The notes under the pieces: model-generated | Databases searched by the model: none | Told to the model about the DNA's origin: nothing | The model's input: the letters and a program-made list of their open reading frames with translations, nothing else | From: Bacillota bacterium | GTDB taxonomy: Bacteria > Bacillota_I > Bacilli_A > Acholeplasmatales > Acholeplasmataceae | Assembly (NCBI GenBank): GCA_023431045.1 | Contig: JAEYXZ010000118.1 | Coordinates: 1 to 15,383, forward strand | Direction of reading: 5' to 3' | Length of the DNA stretch: 15,383 bases | Made by a program: the position numbers and the translations under genes | Part shown: in pieces, positions 8,093-13,310 of the stretch | Layout of the letters: each line of letters starts with the position of its first letter | Position numbering within the stretch: position 1 is the first letter of the stretch

Positions 8093-8626
8093 ATGACGAT
8101 AAGAAGAATGATTATCGTTTCAACGTTTGCAGCATTATTGGTGATTGCAACCTATATTACGATCCCGATGCAACCTGTTTCATTTACACTTCAAACGATG
8201 ATGGTTGTTTTAATTGGTTTTCTACTAAAACCAGTAGATGCCTTCTTAACAATTCTAGTCTACGTTTTAGTAGGTCTCACAGGTGTACCAGTATTTTCTA
8301 ATTTCCGTGGTGGATATGAGGTTATATTAGGGCCAACTGGTGGATTCATTTTATCGTTTTTTGTAACCGCAGTGGGTATCTCCATTTTAAAATCAGAAGA
8401 TCATAATTGGGTCATTGATATTCCAATCATGGTATTCTTTGGGTTCGTCGTTACTTACTTAATTGGAATTCCGATTTTTATGAATGTAACCAGCAATGAT
8501 TTAAGTGGAAGTATTACCTATTTCACACCATATTATCTTTGGGATTTTCTAAAACTTGGACTGGCATTTACAATCTACTTAATGTTACCTAAAGAAATCA
8601 CAGAAAGAATCTATTCTTACAAATAA
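8093..8626 (+). CDS. bioY: Biotin transporter, ECF-type substrate-binding S component
   Basis: BioY is the membrane subunit that captures biotin; in many Firmicutes it works with a shared EcfA/A'/T energising module encoded elsewhere. The 177-residue protein is hydrophobic with about six membrane spans. It has the family landmarks IPMQPVSFTLQTMMV near residues 24-38 and RGGYEVILGPTGGFILSF at about 73-90. A strong ribosome-binding site, GAGGGGGA, is at 8078-8085. No biotin synthesis gene is visible, so the cell may depend on uptake. It is the last gene of the fatty-acid operon, followed directly by a terminator. Confidence 0.94.
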   Translation: MTIRRMIIVSTFAALLVIATYITIPMQPVSFTLQTMMVVLIGFLLKPVDAFLTILVYVLVGLTGVPVFSNFRGGYEVILGPTGGFILSFFVTAVGISILKSEDHNWVIDIPIMVFFGFVVTYLIGIPIFMNVTSNDLSGSITYFTPYYLWDFLKLGLAFTIYLMLPKEITERIYSYK

Positions 8627-8632
8627 CACGAT

Positions 8633-8671
8633 GGCTTCAATGAGCATTTATAACCTCATTGAAGCCTTTTT
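8633..8671 (+). terminator. Intrinsic terminator of the acc-fab-birA-bioY operon
   Basis: A perfect 12-bp stem (GGCTTCAATGAG at 8633-8644 with its complement at 8655-8666) and a 10-base loop are followed by five T residues. It starts seven bases after the bioY stop and closes the long operon. Confidence 0.93.
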
Positions 8672-8675
8672 ATAT

Positions 8676-8681
8676 TATAAT
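8676..8681 (+). promoter_or_regulatory. Possible -10 box for the membrane protein gene at 8719
   Basis: An exact TATAAT lies just after the operon terminator and about 40 bases before the next start codon, where a promoter is needed. No good -35 or TG extension is visible, so the assignment rests on position and the hexamer alone. Confidence 0.35.
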
Positions 8682-8718
8682 TAGAGTAACAATGAGTCAG
8701 ATAAAAGGGGGAAAATAA

Positions 8719-9402
8719 ATGAAAGGTTTTTTATCATCATTGGTTTCGTTTGCACATAGTATGGGGGGATTAGTTGTCGTTATTATTATGGCAGTTTGGC
8801 AATTAAGTCCATTAGGTTTTGGTAACATCAATTTCTCAGTCGGTTGGCTGGGTGGTTTACTGACTAGTTTAATTGTCGGATTTGCGATTGTTTGGTCACA
8901 ATACAAACAAAGATATTTATTAGCACACGTCATACTAGCATTGATATTTGCAAGTGCGGTTTCACAATTATTCAATAGTCTTCTTGGACTAAACTTCACT
9001 GGTTTAGGATTTGTTGAATCAATTATCACTACTGTGGCTTTCTTATATGCACTAGGAGTCGTTGTTGGTGAATTACTCGTCTCAAGACCTAAACTTGCAA
9101 CTTATCCATCAAAGGCATTGTTCTCACTATTACTCTTTGGTATTGCTGTGTATCTAGTTTACGGGTTTGGTATGTTATTGCTCGCTTTAGTTCCGATTGT
9201 CGTTGCATTATTATTGGGTTCTAGATTAGTCGCTTTATTATATGCTGCAGCAACACTGGTTAGTTATGTATTTAATAATCTAGGTTTTATCATTAGCTTC
9301 CCAAGTCAATATGAATCTTACGTTTTATTACTCATCTTTGGTGCAGCACTCGTCTTCATCGGGATGGATCTTTATAAAGCATTTAAAAATCAAGAAGCTT
9401 AA
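8719..9402 (+). CDS. Polytopic membrane protein of unknown function
   Basis: I do not recognise a family. The 227-residue protein is almost entirely hydrophobic, with about seven or eight predicted membrane spans, for example near residues 8-30, 40-60, 67-86, 97-119, 128-150, 152-172 and 200-220. Hydrophilic loops are very short, and only the SQYKQR loop and the tail YKAFKNQEA carry several charged or polar residues. No signature of a known transporter or enzyme is apparent. The start is supported by AAAAGGGGGA (8703-8712) upstream of the ATG. The gene stands alone between two terminators, so neighbours give no hint of its role. Confidence 0.85.
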   Translation: MKGFLSSLVSFAHSMGGLVVVIIMAVWQLSPLGFGNINFSVGWLGGLLTSLIVGFAIVWSQYKQRYLLAHVILALIFASAVSQLFNSLLGLNFTGLGFVESIITTVAFLYALGVVVGELLVSRPKLATYPSKALFSLLLFGIAVYLVYGFGMLLLALVPIVVALLLGSRLVALLYAAATLVSYVFNNLGFIISFPSQYESYVLLLIFGAALVFIGMDLYKAFKNQEA

Positions 9403-9422
9403 GCCAAATAAATATTTGAGAT

Positions 9423-9454
9423 AAACCGAACCCAACACAAGGTTCGGTTTTTTT
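9423..9454 (+). terminator. Intrinsic terminator after the membrane protein gene
   Basis: AAACCGAACC (9423-9432) pairs with GGTTCGGTTT (9441-9450) around an eight-base loop, and a T run continues to 9454. It lies about 20 bases after the stop at 9402. Confidence 0.93.
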
Positions 9455-9519
9455 ATTTTCTAAGAAATATGTGAAAGTTTGATTCGGATTGCATATCCAT
9501 TCTTACCCTCAATGTTTCA

Positions 9520-9528
9520 TGCTATACT
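9520..9528 (+). promoter_or_regulatory. Extended -10 promoter for the ferredoxin-NADP+ reductase gene
   Basis: TGCTATACT fits the extended -10 form TGnTATAAT. No good -35 lies upstream (TCTTAC at 9501-9506 is weak), as is common for extended -10 promoters. Transcription would start near 9535, just ahead of the AAGGAGTGAT ribosome-binding region and the ATG at 9551. Confidence 0.65.
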
Positions 9529-9550
9529 TTTTTACAAGGAGTGATTTTTT

Positions 9551-10519
9551 ATGCTTGATGTACTGATTATCGGTGCTGGTCCAACTGGGCTTTATGCTGC
9601 CTTTCTTGCTGGACTTAGAAAACTTAATGCCGCAGTCATTGAATCTAGTAGTGAACCAGGTGGACAATTAACCGCTGTTTATAAGGATAAGTTTATTTAT
9701 GATATACCTGGATTTCCAAAAGTTACTGCACAAGACTATATCAAAGAACAAGTTAAACAATTTTCACGTTTCAGTAATGATATTCCAATCTATTATGATG
9801 CTGAAGCATTAGATATCATATATCGTGAAACCTATTATGATGTTGTCACTAAACATCAAACCATTCAAACCAAAACCATATTGATTGCTCATGGTGGTGG
9901 TGGATTTGTGCCACAGAAGTTAAAGATTGATCAAGAGTTCGATAACATTTTATACTTTGTCAAAGACTTAAAAGTATTTAAAGACAAGAAGGTTGCTGTA
10001 CTAGGTGGTGGTGATAGTGCACTAGACTGGGCAGTATCAATTGCTGAAGAGACAAATGATGTTACCTTAATTCATCGCAGAAATGAATTTAGAGCATTAC
10101 CAACAACAGTGGATGAATTTAAACAAAAAGGTCATATTTTAACGCCTTATGTTGTTTCCCGTGTTGAAGGTGAAGGAAATCTTGCAAAAGTGCTTGTCTT
10201 AAAACATGTACAAACCCAAGAAGAACTTAATATTCAAGTTGATTATATTCTTGTTAACTATGGATTTTTATTATCAAAATCGAAATTAGAACAATGGGGA
10301 ATCACTGGTGAAAAAGGATTAATTCAAGTTGATTATACAATGAAGACTAACCTTGATGGTATATATGCAGCCGGTAATGGAGTCGCCTATCCTGGTAAAG
10401 TTAAATTAATCTCAACTGGCCAAGGGGAAGCAGCTACCGCAATTCAATCTATCACCAATAAACTCTATCCAGAACGCGAGAATAATTTCGAACATTCATC
10501 CTCAATTATTAAAGAATAA
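9551..10519 (+). CDS. Ferredoxin--NADP+ reductase, thioredoxin-reductase-like type
   Basis: This is a flavoenzyme probably moving electrons between NADP(H) and ferredoxin or flavodoxin in the cytoplasm. It has an N-terminal FAD site GAGPTGLYAA (8-17), then GGQLTAVY and YDIPGFP, and a second dinucleotide site GGGDSA (152-157). The C-terminal GKVKLISTGQGEAATAI matches the B. subtilis YumC type. True thioredoxin reductases carry CxxC just before the second dinucleotide site; here that stretch reads FVKDLKVFKDKKVAVL, with no cysteine. This points to ferredoxin-NADP+ reductase 2 rather than TrxB. The 322-residue length is normal. It has its own promoter and terminator. The physiological partner is not shown by the window. 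Confidence 0.88.
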   Translation: MLDVLIIGAGPTGLYAAFLAGLRKLNAAVIESSSEPGGQLTAVYKDKFIYDIPGFPKVTAQDYIKEQVKQFSRFSNDIPIYYDAEALDIIYRETYYDVVTKHQTIQTKTILIAHGGGGFVPQKLKIDQEFDNILYFVKDLKVFKDKKVAVLGGGDSALDWAVSIAEETNDVTLIHRRNEFRALPTTVDEFKQKGHILTPYVVSRVEGEGNLAKVLVLKHVQTQEELNIQVDYILVNYGFLLSKSKLEQWGITGEKGLIQVDYTMKTNLDGIYAAGNGVAYPGKVKLISTGQGEAATAIQSITNKLYPERENNFEHSSSIIKE

Positions 10520-10523
10520 GGTC

Positions 10524-10553
10524 AAACATCACGAGCTTTCGTGGTGTTTTTTT
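10524..10553 (+). terminator. Intrinsic terminator after the ferredoxin-NADP+ reductase gene
   Basis: ACATCACGA (10526-10534) pairs with TCGTGGTGT (10539-10547) with one G-T pair and a GCTT loop, extended by A-T pairs, and a T run reaches 10553. It begins five bases after the stop. Confidence 0.9.
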
Positions 10554-10569
10554 ATAGATACTAAAAAAT

Positions 10570-10587
10570 AAACCAATAAATTGGTTT
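10570..10587. repeat. Short palindrome ahead of the PadR operon
   Basis: AAACCAAT (10570-10577) and ATTGGTTT (10580-10587) form a perfect 8-bp inverted repeat separated by two bases. The two-base spacing argues against an RNA hairpin and for a DNA-binding site. It lies about 35 bases upstream of the PadR-type operator. Its ligand is unknown. Confidence 0.6.
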
Positions 10588-10621
10588 TAAATTTTGTTAA
10601 AAAAAAGTAATGCATTAGTAT

Positions 10622-10634
10622 TGTGTTTTGCACA
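10622..10634. promoter_or_regulatory. Putative PadR operator, site 1, over the -35 region
   Basis: TGTGTTTTGCACA has the symmetric form TGTG-N5-CACA. It matches the reverse complement of site 2 (10656-10668) at 12 of 13 positions. It covers the place where a -35 element would sit for the extended -10 at 10642-10650, so a bound repressor would block polymerase. Known PadR operators are also short dyads with TGT/ACA ends. Assignment to this operon's PadR is inferred from position. Confidence 0.65.
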
Positions 10635-10641
10635 GTACCTA

Positions 10642-10650
10642 TGCTAATAT
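10642..10650 (+). promoter_or_regulatory. Extended -10 promoter of the small ORF-PadR-HAAS operon
   Basis: TGCTAATAT fits TGnTATAAT with a 4/6 hexamer. TTGTGT (10621-10626) lies 18 bases upstream as a weak -35. The predicted transcript start, near 10657, falls inside the second operator. Being bracketed by two matching dyads supports this as the regulated promoter. Confidence 0.6.
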
Positions 10651-10655
10651 AGTAG

Positions 10656-10668
10656 TGTGCAATACACA
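10656..10668. promoter_or_regulatory. Putative PadR operator, site 2, over the transcription start
   Basis: TGTGCAATACACA is a second TGTG-N5-CACA dyad, extendable to GTGTG-N5-CACAC (10655-10669). Its centre is 34 bases from that of site 1. It overlaps the predicted start point and ends three bases before the GGAGGTG ribosome-binding site of the first gene. Confidence 0.65.
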
Positions 10669-10683
10669 CATGGAGGTGTTAAG

Positions 10684-10791
10684 ATGAAAAAACAAATCAC
10701 CTTAGAGTTCGAATTTGAAGGGAAGAAGCTTGTTTTAGAAATTAATTACGGTAAAAATAAAGACCATTCTAAAACAGAGGTCGTTAAATGA
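10684..10791 (+). CDS. Small 35-residue protein, first gene of the PadR operon
   Basis: This small ORF is unrecognised but well supported as a gene. A near-ideal Shine-Dalgarno GGAGGTG (10672-10678) sits five bases before the ATG, and it is the first ORF after the regulated promoter. It ends in TGA within an ATGA overlap with padR. The protein starts MKKQITLEFEFEGKKLVLEI and then becomes more polar and lysine-rich. The alternating hydrophobic and charged residues in positions 4-21 suggest an amphipathic beta hairpin. There is no signal peptide, membrane span or cysteine. It could be a small partner of the PadR or HAAS protein, or serve mainly to couple translation into padR. Confidence 0.75.
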   Translation: MKKQITLEFEFEGKKLVLEINYGKNKDHSKTEVVK

Positions 10792-11108
10792 ATGCACAAT
10801 TCAAAAAAGGAATCGTCGAAATCTGTATACTAAAAGTGATTTCAGAGGAAGAAATGTATGGGTTTGAAATCATTGAAAGGTTATCAAAGCGCTTAGATAT
10901 TAATGAAAACACGATTTATCCGATTTTAAGAAGACTCACTGAACAGGGACTTTTCACGACTTATACTAAAGAAAGTCAATTAGGAGCACCAAGGAAGTAT
11001 TACAAAATAACAACTGAAGGTGTCGAAGCATTAAAAATATATCAGCAAGAATGGACCGAATTTCTAAATAATGTCATGGCCATTTTAAAAGGAGAACAAC
11101 ATGGATAA
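10788..11108 (+). CDS. PadR-family transcriptional repressor
   Basis: A 106-residue winged-helix DNA-binding protein of the PadR family (short subfamily). Visible family features are KKGIVEICILKVISEEEMYGFEI at the first helices, the recognition region ENTIYPILRRLTEQGL, the wing GAPRKYYKITTEGVEAL, and a C-terminal helix for dimerisation. PadR proteins usually repress their own operon and respond to small molecules or envelope stress. Here two matching dyads flank the operon promoter, so autorepression is likely. The gene overlaps the 35-residue ORF by four bases and the HAAS gene by eight. PadR next to a HAAS/DUF1700 membrane protein is a recurrent pair in Firmicutes. The signal is unknown. 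Confidence 0.93.
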   Translation: MNAQFKKGIVEICILKVISEEEMYGFEIIERLSKRLDINENTIYPILRRLTEQGLFTTYTKESQLGAPRKYYKITTEGVEALKIYQQEWTEFLNNVMAILKGEQHG

Positions 11109-12204
11109 GAAAACATATATTGAGGACCTATTTAGATACTTAAAGAGTCAGAAGGTCAGACAAACGGACATTAATAAAGTCATTGGTGAATATGAAGATC
11201 TTTATGATGAAGCAAAAGATAATGGATTATCTGATGATGAGGTTATTAAACAATTAGGGACACCAGAATCGATTTATGAAGAACTAAAAGACGATTTAAG
11301 ACATGAAGAAAATCAAACGCATAAAATCGTTGGTATAACACCTTTTGTCTCAATCATTATTTTCTTTCTGTTAGGCTTCTTAGCTAATGGTTGGACGTAT
11401 GCTTGGATGGCATTCTTATTAATTCCAGTCACAGCCGTCATTCTAAATGTTAAAGGGAAAGATAAATTTGTTGCATTAAGTCCATTTATTGCTGTTGTTA
11501 CCTTTATGTTAACAGGGTTCTTAACGGGTATTTGGTATCCAACATGGCTTGTATTCCTGTTGATTCCAATCCTGGCAATTATTCTTAATGTTGAAGATAA
11601 ACATAAATTAGTTGCATTAAGTCCATTTATTGCAACCATTGCATACTTCATTACGGCATTCTTATACCCACCATTTTATCTATATGGATGGTGTGTCTAT
11701 GCGTTTGTTTTACTTGCTGCTGCATTTACCGATCCAATCACTTGGAAGAAGTTATTCTGGGCAGTATTAACCATTGGTGCAGTTGTTGCTCATCTACTGA
11801 TTGGCTTTAATACCGGTTTATGGCAATATGCTTGGATTGTTTATGCAGTACCAGTATTATTTGGAATCTTTGTTCATGAGTTAGAAATTCGGATTAGTAT
11901 TTTTAATAACTGGAGAAAAAACCCATATCTAACGTTCATTGGGTTATCGGTTATCCTAATCTATTTAGTAGTATCTATTGCATTTAATGCTTGGTATTGG
12001 AGTTGGATGATTATCTTAGTAATTCCTATGCTTGGCGTTTATAGCACACAAAAATTCCATTATCCAGTAGCTTATGCTCCATTTGTTGCAACTATTCTAT
12101 TTTATTCGACGGGCTTTTTCTTAGGGTGGTGGCAGTATTCTTGGATGTTCTTCTTAATGATTCCAATCTTAGGCGTGTTATCGAGTCATAAAGATGAAGA
12201 ATAA
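11101..12204 (+). CDS. HAAS-domain membrane protein with six tryptophan-rich two-helix repeats
   Basis: Residues 1-72 resemble the HAAS (DUF1700-like) soluble domain: a helical region beginning MDKKTYIEDLFRYLK, with YEDLYDEAKDNGLSDDEVIKQLGTPESI. Residues 76-360 are membrane-embedded and made of six units, most about 47 residues long, beginning near 77, 124, 171, 218, 272 and 323. Each unit probably has two spans around a tryptophan-rich turn, for example GWTYAWMAFLLIP, GIWYPTWLVFLLIP, GLWQYAWIVYAVP and GWWQYSWMFFLMIP, giving about twelve spans. Units 2 and 3 share an identical stretch of DNA. AAAAGGAG precedes the ATG inside padR. The role is unknown; HAAS proteins paired with PadR are thought to act in membrane or envelope signalling. 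Confidence 0.88.
   Translation: MDKKTYIEDLFRYLKSQKVRQTDINKVIGEYEDLYDEAKDNGLSDDEVIKQLGTPESIYEELKDDLRHEENQTHKIVGITPFVSIIIFFLLGFLANGWTYAWMAFLLIPVTAVILNVKGKDKFVALSPFIAVVTFMLTGFLTGIWYPTWLVFLLIPILAIILNVEDKHKLVALSPFIATIAYFITAFLYPPFYLYGWCVYAFVLLAAAFTDPITWKKLFWAVLTIGAVVAHLLIGFNTGLWQYAWIVYAVPVLFGIFVHELEIRISIFNNWRKNPYLTFIGLSVILIYLVVSIAFNAWYWSWMIILVIPMLGVYSTQKFHYPVAYAPFVATILFYSTGFFLGWWQYSWMFFLMIPILGVLSSHKDEE
11470..11492 (+). repeat. 23-base direct repeat, copy 1, in the HAAS gene
   Basis: Bases 11470-11492 are identical to 11611-11633, exactly 141 bases (47 codons) apart and in frame. Both encode the VALSPFIA segment opening repeat units 2 and 3. Confidence 0.9.
11611..11633 (+). repeat. 23-base direct repeat, copy 2, in the HAAS gene
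   Basis: This is the second identical copy of the 23-base stretch at 11470-11492. It marks the start of protein repeat unit 3. Confidence 0.9.
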
Positions 12205-12207
12205 GTT

Positions 12208-13203
12208 TTATACGTAAATTAATTCTAATTGGGTGGTACCATCTTGAAATAGCGTCAAGAGGGTACCACCTTTTTTATCTCTAGTGCCATAGGTTAGCAT
12301 ACCGATTTGATTAACATAAGTCATCGTAATACCTTCATAGAGAACACTTGTATTATTGAGGTGGTCATGACCATGAATGGTGTTAATGGTAGAACCTAAG
12401 TCTTTAATTAAGGTAAACATACCGGTGTTTGTCATCAGTGAAACAGGTTCACCTTGACTACCAGCAAGAATTTCACCGGTTAGTAGTGCATCTTTCATTT
12501 CCGGAAGTGCAACATGGGTGATGAGTGTACTAGGGACTAAATTACCAGCATAATCACTCATTCCTTCAACTGCCCACTGATAAAATGCCTTTTGATTGTT
12601 AGTGATTGGTGGTGATACTTCACCAGTTGTTACAGTGTCAAGCAAATAGAAGTTGTGGATGATATCATCGTTACTCATAAAGGTGATGATTTGGTTACCA
12701 GCACCACCAAAATCATTAGGTCCATATCGATAAAAGCTATAGAGTGAGTCAAGGAGCTGTTTCGACATATAGTTTTTAGTATGACGTCCAAAATCATCAT
12801 GGTTACCAAAAACTAAGGTCCAAGGTAGTTCATATGAATCCATCGTTTGAATTAATAAATCAAGTGCTTCCCCATTCCATGGTGAAAAGGTGTTATCACC
12901 AACTAATATAATCATGTCAGGATTAGCTTTTTCAACCGTTTCATTCATCAAATCAATTGTAAAATGATCAAAGAAGTTCAAGAAATGAATATCAGTTAAG
13001 AATAAGATATCAATGGAGGTATCAAATTCGATGATATGTGTATGTTCATCAAGTTCAAATGTTAAATTTTCTTGCCAATCAAAACCCATTGGATTGGCAT
13101 CAATTCTAAAAAGAGTATAGATAAACAAACCACCAAAAATGAGGGTTGGTATAAGTAAGACAAATAACGTGATGGTGACGACTTTAATTAATATTCTCTT
13201 CAT
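12208..13203 (-). CDS. Membrane-anchored metallophosphoesterase
   Basis: A calcineurin-like phosphoesterase of 331 residues with all five metal-site motifs: D71-I-H73, G102-D103-N104, G133-N-H-D136, H230 in LITHVALPE, and G278-H-D-H281. These bind a two-metal centre that hydrolyses phosphate esters. Residues 6-32 form one hydrophobic segment after a lysine/arginine-rich start, so the protein is probably tethered with its catalytic domain outside the cell. The substrate is unknown; nucleotides, phospholipid headgroups or other phosphoesters are possible. It is convergent with the HAAS gene, only three bases separating the two stops. No Shine-Dalgarno sequence is seen before the ATG. No intrinsic terminator for this strand is evident. 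Confidence 0.92.
   Translation of the reverse strand: MKRILIKVVTITLFVLLIPTLIFGGLFIYTLFRIDANPMGFDWQENLTFELDEHTHIIEFDTSIDILFLTDIHFLNFFDHFTIDLMNETVEKANPDMIILVGDNTFSPWNGEALDLLIQTMDSYELPWTLVFGNHDDFGRHTKNYMSKQLLDSLYSFYRYGPNDFGGAGNQIITFMSNDDIIHNFYLLDTVTTGEVSPPITNNQKAFYQWAVEGMSDYAGNLVPSTLITHVALPEMKDALLTGEILAGSQGEPVSLMTNTGMFTLIKDLGSTINTIHGHDHLNNTSVLYEGITMTYVNQIGMLTYGTRDKKGGTLLTLFQDGTTQLELIYV
12232..12276 (+). terminator. Intrinsic terminator of the PadR-HAAS operon, inside the convergent gene
   Basis: GGTGGTACC (12232-12240) pairs with GGTACCACC (12262-12270). An inner CTTGA/TCAAG stem (12243-12247, 12255-12259) stacks above a two-by-two internal loop, and six T residues follow (12271-12276). It works only in the plus direction and lies wholly within the 3' coding end of the minus-strand phosphoesterase gene. 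Confidence 0.88.
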
Positions 13204-13281
13204 AATTTAATGATACTATAAATAATACTTGACAAGTGAGGTTTTACATTCAAGGAAATATCAGTTATTTTTAAGCTTTTT

Positions 13282-13290
13282 TGTTATAAT
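13282..13290 (+). promoter_or_regulatory. Extended -10 promoter of purB
   Basis: TGTTATAAT is a perfect extended -10 element. No -35 is seen at 16-18 bases. Transcription would begin near 13297, exactly where the AGGTGGTGGAG ribosome-binding region starts, giving a leader of only about 14 bases before the ATG at 13311. Confidence 0.75.
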
Positions 13291-13310
13291 TGTTTTAGGT
13301 GGTGGAGAAG

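Noticed and set aside
9551..10519. Thioredoxin reductase (TrxB) as the identity of the flavoprotein
   Set aside because: The redox CxxC motif before the second dinucleotide site is absent, and the C-terminus matches the ferredoxin-NADP+ reductase type.
12208..12270. The GGTGGTACC hairpin as a bidirectional terminator also serving the phosphoesterase
   Set aside because: In the minus direction no T run follows the stem, and the hairpin is inside the coding region, before the stop codon.
13229..13234. TTGACA resembling a -35 element upstream of purB
   Set aside because: No -10 lies 16-18 bases downstream; the TATAAT at 13285 is 50 bases away and is better explained as an extended -10.
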